From positions 1-52,723 of the forward strand of contig JANINQ010000004.1 of NCBI GenBank assembly GCA_024508675.1: a stretch of DNA of 52,723 nucleotides, written 5' to 3'. This DNA is from Afipia sp. (GTDB taxonomy: Bacteria > Pseudomonadota > Alphaproteobacteria > Rhizobiales > Xanthobacteraceae). The stretch's first letter is position 1, and each line of letters begins with the position of its first letter. The notes beneath the pieces were generated by a model that ran no database searches, was not told where the DNA came from, and was given only the letters and a program-made list of their open reading frames with translations. Below, piece by piece: positions 39,319 to 49,760 of this stretch. The translations under genes and the position numbers were made by a program.

Positions 39319-40409
39319 TTCTGCCCCATGAATTCGGCGAGCGCCGCGACCACGAGGCGGTTGGCTTCCTCGGTGCCGACGGTCATGCGCAGTGCATGCG
39401 GCAGCTTGTAGTTTTTCAGCGCGCGCAGGATCAGGCCGCGCCTGGTGAGGAACGCATCGGCCTCGTCGGCGGTCTTGCCCTTCGTCTGCGGGAAATGGAT
39501 CAGGACGAAGTTCGCAACGCTCGGCGTCACTTCAAGGCCGAGCTTGCCGATTTCCTCGGTCAGCCATGCGCGCCAGGTCTCGTTATGCGCGCGGGACTTG
39601 TTCTGGTGCTCGGTGTCTTCCAGCGACGCGATGGCGGCATCCGACGCAGGCGTCGAGACGTTGAACGGGCCGCGGATGCGGTTCACGGCGTCGATGATGT
39701 TGGCAGGACCATACATCCAGCCGACGCGCAGCGCTGCGAGGCCGTGAATCTTGGAGAAGGTGCGGGTCATCACCGTGTTGTCGGTGGTGGCGACCATTTC
39801 GATGCCGGCTTCGTAGTCGTTCTTCGAGACATATTCCGAATAGGCTGCGTCGATCACCAGTAGCACATGCGACGGCAAACTGGTCCGAAGGCGCTTGACC
39901 TCGTCGAACGGCACATAGGTGCCGGTCGGGTTGTTCGGATTGGCGAGCCACACCATCTTGGTGCGCGGCGTGACGGCAGCGAGGATCGCGTCGACGTCGG
40001 CGGTGTAGTTCTTCTCCGGTGCGATCACGTTGATCGCTCCGTTGCCCATGGTCGCGATCGGATAGACCAGAAAACCGTGAGTGGTGTGGATCGCCTCGTC
40101 GCCGGCGCCGAGATAGGTGTGCGCGAGATAGTTCAGCAGCTCATCCGAGCCCGCGCCGCAGATGATGCGGTCGGGATCGAGGCCGTAGGTGCGCCCGATT
40201 GTTTCGCGCAGTTCGCGCGAAGTGCCTTCCGGATAGTCTTCCAGATGATCGGCGGCGGCCTTGTAGGCTTCGATGGCTTTCGGCGACGGGCCGAGCGGTG
40301 TCTCGTTGGCGGAGAGCTTGAACACGCGGCCGGTCAGCCCCGCGCCGCTCTTGCCCGGCGTATAGGGTGCAATATCGAGAATGCCCGGCTTTGGCACTGG
40401 ACGAGACAT
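39315..40409 (-). CDS. hisC: Histidinol-phosphate aminotransferase
   Basis: A 364-residue PLP aminotransferase from the ATG at 40409, with GGAG about 8 bases upstream. [49 protein letters not shown] and the PLP lysine in [17 protein letters not shown] are HisC blocks; R in LRMTVGT binds the substrate. Placed between a chorismate mutase gene and tyrA, it may also transaminate aromatic keto acids, as many HisC-like enzymes do. It overlaps tyrA by four bases and follows the mutase gene by 22. Confidence 0.93.
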   Translation of the reverse strand: MSRPVPKPGILDIAPYTPGKSGAGLTGRVFKLSANETPLGPSPKAIEAYKAAADHLEDYPEGTSRELRETIGRTYGLDPDRIICGAGSDELLNYLAHTYLGAGDEAIHTTHGFLVYPIATMGNGAINVIAPEKNYTADVDAILAAVTPRTKMVWLANPNNPTGTYVPFDEVKRLRTSLPSHVLLVIDAAYSEYVSKNDYEAGIEMVATTDNTVMTRTFSKIHGLAALRVGWMYGPANIIDAVNRIRGPFNVSTPASDAAIASLEDTEHQNKSRAHNETWRAWLTEEIGKLGLEVTPSVANFVLIHFPQTKGKTADEADAFLTRRGLILRALKNYKLPHALRMTVGTEEANRLVVAALAEFMGQK

Positions 40410-40431
40410 CGAGGTAACTCCGAAAGAAAGA

Positions 40432-41271
40432 TTATCTGGCTGCGGCAGCCGGCGGGACCGTATAGCGCGTTGCATGGCTCCCGACGAGGGCCGATGAACG
40501 CACCGAAGCCCCTGCGGCCACCAGCGCTGCGGTGATTTTGGTCAGGCCGTCCGTGCCCGGAACCGAGATCAGGAGGGCGGCGCCGTCAGACGCTGTGTCG
40601 GGGACGGCGATGATTTCCGAGAACGGCGACAGCGCGCGCGCCACATCCGCGCTCCAGCCGGAGACGCGGACGCTCCACATCTCGACTTCGGTGACCATCG
40701 CGTCAGCGGCGACGCGCGACACCACGAACACTGGCAGCGCTGCGGGATGATCGGCGCGCTCGACGAACGGCAGGCGCGCGATGATCTTCGGCGCGCTCGC
40801 AGGCTCCAGCGCGAGCCACCATGGCGAGCGGCTGCTCGCCGCCGAGATCAGCGCGAGATCGCCCTTGGACTTTGCCACCGCCTCAACGGCGGCTTCGGCG
40901 TTGAAGTGTGAGATGAAGGGAACGGTGAAGCCGAAATGAAACCGCGCCGAATCCCGCATCGCGGATTCGCCGGTCGAGAGATCGGCGTGCACGGAGAACG
41001 GCGCCTGCACATAGGTAAACGTCGAGATGATGACTCGCCAGATGCTCTCCACGGTGTCGAGCGGCAGGATGCCGCGATGGCGCTGCACGAGGCGGCGCAT
41101 CATGTCGGCTTCGCGCGCGGGCCGGAAGGCCGAACCGACTTCCTGTGTCTTCTTTACCGAGATGAGACGATCGATGATGTCGCCGCGCTTCATCAGCAAC
41201 CCATGCACCTGCTCATCGATGGAATCGATTTCGCGGCGCAGGTCCTGCAGTGATGGCGGTTGCTGGGTCAT
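40432..41271 (-). CDS. Chorismate mutase (AroQ type) with extra C-terminal domain
   Basis: A 279-residue protein. The N-terminal ~95 residues form the AroQ mutase: [45 protein letters not shown] and [13 protein letters not shown] carry the expected Arg, Lys, Glu and Gln residues. The remaining ~180 residues ([29 protein letters not shown]) resemble the placement of the prephenate dehydratase and ACT parts of P-proteins, but I see no T-R-F dehydratase motif. The mutase turns chorismate into prephenate for tyrA downstream. It is first in the chorismate mutase-hisC-tyrA operon. Confidence 0.88.
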   Translation of the reverse strand: MTQQPPSLQDLRREIDSIDEQVHGLLMKRGDIIDRLISVKKTQEVGSAFRPAREADMMRRLVQRHRGILPLDTVESIWRVIISTFTYVQAPFSVHADLSTGESAMRDSARFHFGFTVPFISHFNAEAAVEAVAKSKGDLALISAASSRSPWWLALEPASAPKIIARLPFVERADHPAALPVFVVSRVAADAMVTEVEMWSVRVSGWSADVARALSPFSEIIAVPDTASDGAALLISVPGTDGLTKITAALVAAGASVRSSALVGSHATRYTVPPAAAAR

Positions 41272-41438
41272 CTCTTCAACGTGGGCCGGACGCGGCTTGC
41301 GGTGCGGCCTTCTGGAATTCATCGAAAACGGGATTGTCGGGCGCATTGATAGGCAGGAGAGCGCCCGAAAGCAAAGAAAACATTGGCAATTCCGGCCTCA
41401 CACGATCGCAGGGAGGGCCTGCGTTTTCGCGGTGCAGC

Positions 41439-41467
41439 TTGACGAAAAGGCCGTTCGTGACTAGTAA
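41439..41467 (+). promoter_or_regulatory. Probable metX promoter
   Basis: TTGACG (41439-41444) and TAGTAA (41462-41467) are 17 bases apart. The expected transcription start falls near 41474, just ahead of the riboswitch aptamer, which is where it should be for a riboswitch-controlled message. Confidence 0.6.
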
Positions 41468-41477
41468 CTTAGCCATT

Positions 41478-41530
41478 CCGTGGTCATTTGAGCCGGCCGG
41501 CTTGCAGCCACGTTAAACAACTCGCTAAAC
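41478..41530 (+). promoter_or_regulatory. SAM-II riboswitch aptamer
   Basis: The sequence has the SAM-II order: stem CGTGG (41479-41483) pairing with CCACG (41508-41512), the segment TCATTTGA after the first strand, CTTGCAG before the second strand, and the 3' segment CTCGCTAAA (41521-41529) that forms the pseudoknot side. SAM-II RNAs sit before methionine genes in alphaproteobacteria, and metX follows. Recognition is from the consensus by memory. Confidence 0.92.
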
Positions 41531-41531
41531 A

Positions 41532-41584
41532 GGCCGGGGATGTAAGTGATCCCGGCCGAACCTCGTTTCAGGCCGGGTTTTTTT
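41532..41584 (+). terminator. Riboswitch expression platform with alternative hairpins
   Basis: CCCGGCC (41551-41557) can pair with GGCCGGG at 41571-41577, which is followed by seven T residues and makes an intrinsic terminator, or with the identical GGCCGGG at 41532-41538, which makes an antiterminator. The two are mutually exclusive. SAM binding to the aptamer just upstream should favour termination. Confidence 0.8.
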
Positions 41585-41638
41585 GTGCCTGATTTCCGAT
41601 GTTGGTCTTCGCGACCTGCTGAGGAGGCCAGAAACAAG

Positions 41639-42838
41639 ATGGTTAATGTCAAACCGGTAAAGAGCGATACCGTGGCGGCAGAACGCGCGCACGAGGCGGA
41701 TCATCCGTCGTCGCTGGTCGCGCAGTTCGGCACTGAGAAGCCGCTGCATCTCGATTGCGGCATCGATCTCACCCCGTTCCAGATCGCCTATCAGGCCTAC
41801 GGCCAGCTCAATGCCGACCGCTCCAATGCGATCCTGATCTGCCACGCGCTGACCGGCGACCAGCACGTGGCAAACGTGCATCCGGTCACAGGCAAGCCCG
41901 GCTGGTGGCAGACGCTGGTTGGCCCCGGCAAGCCGATCGATACCGATCGCTACTACGTCATCTGCTCGAATGTTGTTGGCGGCTGCATGGGCTCGACCGG
42001 CCCGTCATCGACCAATCCTGCGACGGGCAAATTATGGGGCCTGGATTTTCCGGTCATCACCATTCCCGACATGGTGCGTGCGCAGACCATGCTGCTCGAT
42101 CATCTTGGCATCGAAAAACTGTTCGCCGTCGTTGGCGGATCGATGGGCGGCATGCAGGTGCTGCAATGGACCACGGCGTATCCGCAGCGCGTGTTCTCCG
42201 CGCTCGCGGTGGCGTGCAGCACGCGGCACTCGGCGCAGAACATCGCCTTCCATGAGCTTGGCCGTCAGGCGGTGATGGCCGATCCGGATTGGCGCGGCGG
42301 GCGCTATTTCGAGGACGGCACCCATCCGCATCGCGGCCTCGGCGTTGCGCGCATGGCCGCGCACATCACCTATCTGTCCGACGCCGCCTTGCATCGCAAG
42401 TTCGGCCGCCGCCTGCAGGACCGCGAACTGCCGACCTTCTCGTTCGACGCCGACTTCGAAGTGGAAAGCTATCTGCGCCATCAGGGCTCGTCGTTTGTCG
42501 AACGGTTCGACGCCAACAGCTATCTCTACCTGACCCGCGCGATGGATTATTTCGACATCGCCGCCGATCATAACGGCGTGCTGGCGGAAGCCTGGCGCGG
42601 CACGCGCACGCGGTTCTGTGTGGTGTCGTTCACCAGCGACTGGCTGTTCCCGACATCGGAATCGCGCGCCATCGTCCATGCGCTCAACGCTGGCAGCGCG
42701 CGGGTGTCGTTCGCGGAAATCGAGACCGACAGGGGTCATGACGCGTTCCTGCTCGACGTACCCGAGTTTATCGAAATCTCACGCGCATTTCTTGAGTCCG
42801 CCGCATCCGCGCACGGCCTGAACTCAGCGAGCAAGTAA
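41639..42838 (+). CDS. metX: Homoserine O-acetyltransferase
   Basis: A 399-residue alpha/beta-hydrolase-fold enzyme that acylates homoserine for methionine synthesis. The ATG at 41639 has GGAGG about 11 bases upstream. Catalytic Ser is in [14 protein letters not shown], Asp in [12 protein letters not shown] and His in [10 protein letters not shown]. The [17 protein letters not shown] block is conserved. Expression is controlled by the SAM-II leader, and the gene is followed one base later by metW. Acetyl versus succinyl donor choice is not decided by eye. Confidence 0.95.
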   Translation: MVNVKPVKSDTVAAERAHEADHPSSLVAQFGTEKPLHLDCGIDLTPFQIAYQAYGQLNADRSNAILICHALTGDQHVANVHPVTGKPGWWQTLVGPGKPIDTDRYYVICSNVVGGCMGSTGPSSTNPATGKLWGLDFPVITIPDMVRAQTMLLDHLGIEKLFAVVGGSMGGMQVLQWTTAYPQRVFSALAVACSTRHSAQNIAFHELGRQAVMADPDWRGGRYFEDGTHPHRGLGVARMAAHITYLSDAALHRKFGRRLQDRELPTFSFDADFEVESYLRHQGSSFVERFDANSYLYLTRAMDYFDIAADHNGVLAEAWRGTRTRFCVVSFTSDWLFPTSESRAIVHALNAGSARVSFAEIETDRGHDAFLLDVPEFIEISRAFLESAASAHGLNSASK

Positions 42839-42839
42839 C

Positions 42840-43502
42840 ATGGCTCTTCAGGATCAGGCGTTCCGCCCGACAGCGATTCTTCCCGTCACCGAGAACGGCT
42901 ATCGCGCCGACCATTTGCTGGTCGCGCAGATGGTCGAGCCCGGATCGAAGGTGCTCGACGTCGGTTGCGGCGAGGGTGATCTGCTGCGCCTTCTGGAGAC
43001 GCGCGGCGTCGATGGGCGCGGCATCGAACTGTCGCGCGAGGGCGTCAATCGCTGCGTCGCCAAGGGCCTCGCGGTGGTGCAGGGCGACGCCGACACCGAT
43101 CTGGTGAATTATCCGGACGACTCGTTCGATTACGTGATTCTGTCGCAGACCCTGCAGGCCACGCGCCAGCCGCGCGTCGTGCTGGAAAACCTGCTGCGGA
43201 TCGGGCGCAGCGCCATCGTCTCGTTTCCGAATTTCGGTCACTGGAGGATGCGGCTGCAGCTTCTGATCAAGGGCCAGATGCCCCGCACCGAAAATTTGCC
43301 TGCAACGTGGTATGACACGCCGAACATCCATTTCTGCACCATCAAGGACTTCGTGCAGCTCTGCGATGAGATCAACGTCAAGATGGAGCGTGCCGTTGCG
43401 CTCGATCTCTATGGCCGTCCGCTGCGGCTCAATGCGCCGTGGTGGTTCTGGAATATGTTCGGTGAGCAGGGCGTGTTTCTGCTCAAGCGCCGCGAAGACT
43501 GA
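42840..43502 (+). CDS. metW: Methionine biosynthesis protein MetW
   Basis: A 220-residue SAM-dependent methyltransferase-like protein. The SAM motif is SKVLDVGCGEGDLLRLLE, then GRGIELSREGVNRC, VVQGDADTDLVNYPDDSFDYVI and SFPNFGHWRMRLQLL, the last specific for MetW. The start lies one base after the metX stop, so the two are co-translated. MetW is thought to assist MetX rather than to act as a free methyltransferase. Confidence 0.95.
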   Translation: MALQDQAFRPTAILPVTENGYRADHLLVAQMVEPGSKVLDVGCGEGDLLRLLETRGVDGRGIELSREGVNRCVAKGLAVVQGDADTDLVNYPDDSFDYVILSQTLQATRQPRVVLENLLRIGRSAIVSFPNFGHWRMRLQLLIKGQMPRTENLPATWYDTPNIHFCTIKDFVQLCDEINVKMERAVALDLYGRPLRLNAPWWFWNMFGEQGVFLLKRRED

Positions 43503-43567
43503 CGGTGTCCGGCGCGCCTTAACATCCACGGCTGCAATGTGGCCGTGTATGTTCGCATTCTTGCCAT

Positions 43568-43609
43568 GAAATGATCCCGCGATCGCCGCGAAATGACTCC
43601 GCGAGCGCC
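43568..43609. repeat. Two tandem 20-bp copies, period 22
   Basis: GAAATGATCCCGCGATCGCC (43568-43587) recurs as GAAATGACTCCGCGAGCGCC (43590-43609) with three differences. It lies between metW and the next gene. An additional 6-bp hairpin (43527-43547) lies closer to metW and a CGTTCGC/GCGAACG palindrome at 43662-43677. Confidence 0.55.
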
Positions 43610-43710
43610 TCATCCCGTCTTGCTATCGTCACATCCTCCCGTTTTTTGCGCTGCGTCATGCCGTTCGCGTGCGAACGATGGGGCGCAGGGGGCGTCACGA
43701 GGACAATTGG

Positions 43711-44316
43711 ATGATTCTATCGCGTAAACTTCGCCTGCCACTTCGAGGCGCCGCGCTGGCGCTGTGTTCGGTGGCAATCGTTGCACTGGCTACTCCGGCC
43801 TCTGCGAGGCTGCATCACGGTGCAAGCCGTCACCATCATGCTCACCATTCCAAGCATCACGGCAAGAAGCACTACGGACAACGTTATCACCATCATGAGC
43901 GGCGCGGCCGTTACGCTGCTGCTGCGGAAGCGTCGGCGTCGCAGGGCTTTGGCGGCTTCGGCGGATCGAACGTCGTCGCGGAAGCGCGCCGTTATATCGG
44001 CAGCGGCAATCCGACGGGCCGCGCCAGCCTCTGGTGCGCGCGTTTCATGAACATGGTTCTGGAGCGCTCGGGCCATAAGGGCACCGGCTCGGACATGGCC
44101 CGCTCGTTCGCCAGCTACGGCCAGCGCATTTCCGGCCCGCAGGTCGGCGCGATCGCCGTGATGTCGCGCGGACGCCGCGGCGGTCATGTCGGCATTGTCA
44201 GCGGCATCGACGCCAAGGGCAATCCGATCGTGATCTCGGGCAATCACGGCCACCGCGTCGCAGAGGCGACCTATTCGCGCGGGCGCGTCTACGCCTACGT
44301 GATGCCATCGAGCTAA
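43711..44316 (+). CDS. Secreted His-rich CHAP-like (TIGR02594-type) protein
   Basis: A 201-residue protein from the ATG at 43711, with GAGGA seven bases upstream. A signal peptide ends near ASA-RL. A strongly His-rich stretch follows (HHGASRHHHAHHSKHHGKKH), then a small peptidase-like domain: VAEARRYIGSGNPT, SLWCARFMNMVL (candidate catalytic Cys), GTGSDMARSFASYG, GAIAVMSRG and GGHVGIVSGI (candidate His). This order matches TIGR02594/CHAP-type cell-wall amidase-like proteins. The His-rich segment may bind metal. The stop overlaps the convergent MOSC gene by four bases. Confidence 0.83.
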   Translation: MILSRKLRLPLRGAALALCSVAIVALATPASARLHHGASRHHHAHHSKHHGKKHYGQRYHHHERRGRYAAAAEASASQGFGGFGGSNVVAEARRYIGSGNPTGRASLWCARFMNMVLERSGHKGTGSDMARSFASYGQRISGPQVGAIAVMSRGRRGGHVGIVSGIDAKGNPIVISGNHGHRVAEATYSRGRVYAYVMPSS

Positions 44317-45071
44317 GCGATCCTGATCTCGTCACCGGGTGTGATGCTGCCCCCGGTGACGACCTTGCAGTAAACGCCACAGAAGGCATGGTCATAGCTG
44401 CGCATCAGCGTTTTCGGAATCTCGAGGTCGCGCGCGGCGGTGTCCGGATCGACGTTGGTAGCTGCGCAGCGCACGATCTCGTCAACAACGGTCAGGCGCA
44501 CCTCTCCGATCTGCAACTCTTTGCCGGGAAGTCCGCGTTCAGACCACGCCTCCCATCCCTTCACATGGATATTGCCGCGAAAGCGCAGCGGATTGACCGG
44601 CTGACCGATCACGCCTTCGAGCGCCGCTACGCTGGCAAGATTGATGATCGAAACCACCGGGGCCGCCAGGTCGGAAAAGCTGTATCCGGGTGACGACAGC
44701 ACTTTAGGCGGGCCGCGCAGTTCGTCCGCAAATTTCTCCGCAAAGAATGCCTCGATGGTCGCCCGGCCGCTCTCGGTGCCGAGGTCGCCGCGTGTTTCCT
44801 CGCCGCCATCGTGGACAATGCTGAGGATCTGGGTGGCGTCGTCGAAACGCGTCCGCAAGGCTGCGAGCCGCTCGTTCCTCATCAGCATCAGGAAATTGTG
44901 TTTCGGGAAGAATTTTGGAGCCGCCGGATCGAATCCGATCGGGCCGTTTTCGATGGCGAAACTGCGGTCTCCCGGCAATGTCCTGCCGGGCGCCAGCGTG
45001 GTTGTCCCGAGGGGTTCGGGCGATAGTCCCTTGATAGGGTAGCGATAGAGATCCGTGATGTGTGCGGTCAT
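44313..45071 (-). CDS. MOSC domain-containing protein
   Basis: A 252-residue protein with an N-terminal beta-barrel part (ITDLYRYPIKGLSPEPL, LPGDRSFAIE) and a C-terminal MOSC domain (NPLRFRGNIHVKGWEAW, IVRCAATNVDPDTA, DHAFCGVYCKVVTGGSITPGD). The Cys in VRCAATNV is the conserved one of MOSC proteins that handle molybdenum cofactor or its sulfur. Relatives include YcbX-like detoxifying reductases, but no ferredoxin domain is attached here. Redox partners are not in view. Confidence 0.92.
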   Translation of the reverse strand: MTAHITDLYRYPIKGLSPEPLGTTTLAPGRTLPGDRSFAIENGPIGFDPAAPKFFPKHNFLMLMRNERLAALRTRFDDATQILSIVHDGGEETRGDLGTESGRATIEAFFAEKFADELRGPPKVLSSPGYSFSDLAAPVVSIINLASVAALEGVIGQPVNPLRFRGNIHVKGWEAWSERGLPGKELQIGEVRLTVVDEIVRCAATNVDPDTAARDLEIPKTLMRSYDHAFCGVYCKVVTGGSITPGDEIRIA

Positions 45072-45136
45072 GATCGCGAATCTCTAGAGGTTCGGCGCGA
45101 AATTCGCCAGATTCCTAAATTGTTCAGTCGCTGCCT

Positions 45137-45165
45137 CTTTCGAAGGCAGGCGGGGGTTCCCATAT
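45137..45165 (+). promoter_or_regulatory. Possible heat-shock (RpoH) promoter of clpB
   Basis: CTTTCGAA (45137-45144) and CCCATAT (45159-45165) with 14 bases between them resemble the sigma-32 pattern CTTGAA / CCCATNTA. The first element has mismatches. The distance to the clpB start is 130 bases. The call rests mainly on the gene's usual regulation. Confidence 0.35.
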
Positions 45166-45294
45166 CCGTTGAGGCTGGACCAGACTGGCCACCGTCCCGG
45201 GTTGAGGAACGTCAATGCCGGCGGCGGAACCCCATTGAAGATGCTAACATCCGTGCCTTCGGGGCGGACACGTAGCAGGCTGAGGGAAACCCGA

Positions 45295-47928
<2,634 letters not shown>

Positions 47929-47932
47929 AACA

Positions 47933-47965
47933 AACAGCCGGGCTAAATGCTCGGCTGTTTTTTTT
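47933..47965 (+). terminator. Intrinsic terminator after clpB, possibly bidirectional
   Basis: AACAGCCGGGC pairs with GCTCGGCTGTT (one G-T pair) around a 5-base loop and is followed by eight T residues. The reverse strand shows TGTTTTAG after the hairpin, so it may also end the convergent gene. Confidence 0.92.
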
Positions 47966-47982
47966 GATTATCTCTGCGCCGC

Positions 47983-49617
47983 TTACTTTTTCTTCAGCGC
48001 ATAGATCGCGTTCTCGATATCGGACGAGACGTAGATCGTACCTGTTGCGCCGACCCCGACGCCGGTCGGAATGTTGGTCGGCAATGTCCCTGCTGCGCCT
48101 GCAAGGCCGATCGGCAGGTTGCCGGCGATTTCGGTGACCGTGCCGTTTGCCGGATCGATCGACACCACGCGCTTCGCGCCGACCTCGGCGACGATCAGCT
48201 TGCCATCCGGTGCAAGCGCAATGCCTTCCGGACCTTTCAGATCCTTGGCTACGGCGGTTTTCGCACCGCTCGCAAGATCGATCTTCGAGACCAGTCCGGC
48301 GAAGGCTTCGGTCAGATAAACGGTGTTGTCATTCGCCGCGACCAGACCGACCGGGCCGGCAAGATCGCCCGCAATTGTCTTGCGATCCTTGCCATGCTCA
48401 CCGCTGGCGCGGACCAGTGACTTGGTGCCAAGTTCATTGACCAGAATGCTGCCGTCGCCGAGGCGCACCGCGTCGTGCGGAGCCTTGAAGCCGTGGAGCA
48501 TCTCCACTGTCTTGCCGCTCTTGCGCTCGATCAACTGCACAGTGCCGGTGAACCAGCTCGACAGCAGGACGAAATCGCCCTTCGCCGTCGCGCTCATGGG
48601 ATATTCCAGCGTCACACCGTCGGCATGCATGCGTGCGGGTTCGCTGACCTTGCCGGTCGCGCCGTCGACCGTGCGATAGGCAAACACGTCGGCGACATAG
48701 ACCGTGTCCTTGCCGTCGTCGCTGACGACGCCGATGCCGCCGGGCAGCGAAAGCTGGCCGATGATGACCTGCTTGGCTGTGCCGGTTTCGGGATCGACTT
48801 CCTGAATGCCGTTGTCGGCCATGTTGGAGACGAAGATGCGGTCGCTGCCGTCGATGGCGAGATTGTCGAGTGCGGGCTTGAGCTGGGCCGCGACTTTCTT
48901 CGCGCCGCTCTTCGGATCGACTTTCACGAGCTGACCGAGGGCGGTGTCCACCACCCAGAGATTGCCTTTGGAATCGAAGTTCACGGCGGCAGGCACCTTG
49001 AAACCTTCGGCGACGACGGCGAGATCGCCCTTGTCCACATCGACCTTCACGACCTGTCCCTTGAACCAGAGCGGGCCGTACAGCAGTCCGTCGGGACCGA
49101 ACTCGAATCCGTTCAGTCCGCCCATCTTCTCCATGATCTTGCGCGGCGGTTTCGCCCCTTCGACGTCGATTTCGTAAAGCGCATCGCCAAGGAAAACCTG
49201 GGTGGCGTAGAGCCGTCCGTCCTTGCGGAAGGCGAGCGAATTGATTCCCGGCAGGCCGGAAGCGAGCTTCTTGATCGGGCCGTCGCCTTTGCGCGCATAC
49301 AGATCGCCGGTGAGAAAGCCGGTCCATGCCATGGTGCCGTCAGGCGCAAACGCGATGTCGTCGGCCATGCCGCCGTCGGCGGTGGAAATCGCAATCTTCG
49401 CGGTGCCGGCTGCGCGATCCACTTCGTAAAGCGCAGCGCCCGCGACGCTGCCGGCGAACAGCCGTCCGCTCTTGTCGATGCCAAGCCCATGCACGCCATG
49501 GAAGGCCGAGCCCGGCACCAGCCTGGTCACCTCATAGGTCTGCGATAAAGCCGCGGTGGCGGCGCCGATCGCGAGTGTCGCTGCAACTGACGCGCATACG
49601 GCGAACCGATGTTTCAT
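47983..49617 (-). CDS. Secreted beta-propeller (NHL/SMP-30-like) protein
   Basis: A 544-residue protein with a signal peptide ending near LSQ-TY and about ten repeats of a G-x-L-Y-V-x-D/E-type blade: GIDKSGRLFAGSV, FRKDGRLYATQV, FDSKGNLWVVDT, IDGSDRIFVSNMADNG, LAPDGKLIVAEVGAKR. The repeats resemble NHL and SMP-30/gluconolactonase propellers; the acidic metal site of true lactonases is not obvious to me. A periplasmic location is inferred. It ends convergent with clpB and may share its terminator. The enzymatic role is unknown. Confidence 0.82.
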   Translation of the reverse strand: MKHRFAVCASVAATLAIGAATAALSQTYEVTRLVPGSAFHGVHGLGIDKSGRLFAGSVAGAALYEVDRAAGTAKIAISTADGGMADDIAFAPDGTMAWTGFLTGDLYARKGDGPIKKLASGLPGINSLAFRKDGRLYATQVFLGDALYEIDVEGAKPPRKIMEKMGGLNGFEFGPDGLLYGPLWFKGQVVKVDVDKGDLAVVAEGFKVPAAVNFDSKGNLWVVDTALGQLVKVDPKSGAKKVAAQLKPALDNLAIDGSDRIFVSNMADNGIQEVDPETGTAKQVIIGQLSLPGGIGVVSDDGKDTVYVADVFAYRTVDGATGKVSEPARMHADGVTLEYPMSATAKGDFVLLSSWFTGTVQLIERKSGKTVEMLHGFKAPHDAVRLGDGSILVNELGTKSLVRASGEHGKDRKTIAGDLAGPVGLVAANDNTVYLTEAFAGLVSKIDLASGAKTAVAKDLKGPEGIALAPDGKLIVAEVGAKRVVSIDPANGTVTEIAGNLPIGLAGAAGTLPTNIPTGVGVGATGTIYVSSDIENAIYALKKK

Positions 49618-49760
49618 GACTCAATCCTCCCGGCAGAATGATTTTTATGCGGGGAAGTATTTGTCCCGGGACATCGCTTGGCAAACAAAACCGACATTGC
49701 AGCGCACGCACGCGATCATGTCGCTGCGTGTTTTAAACGGTGGAATGGTTGTGTCGAATT

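Noticed and set aside
48475-49548. A 357-codon open frame antisense to the beta-propeller gene
   Set aside because: The propeller repeats on the other strand are regular and preceded by a signal peptide; the antisense product has no recognisable motif.
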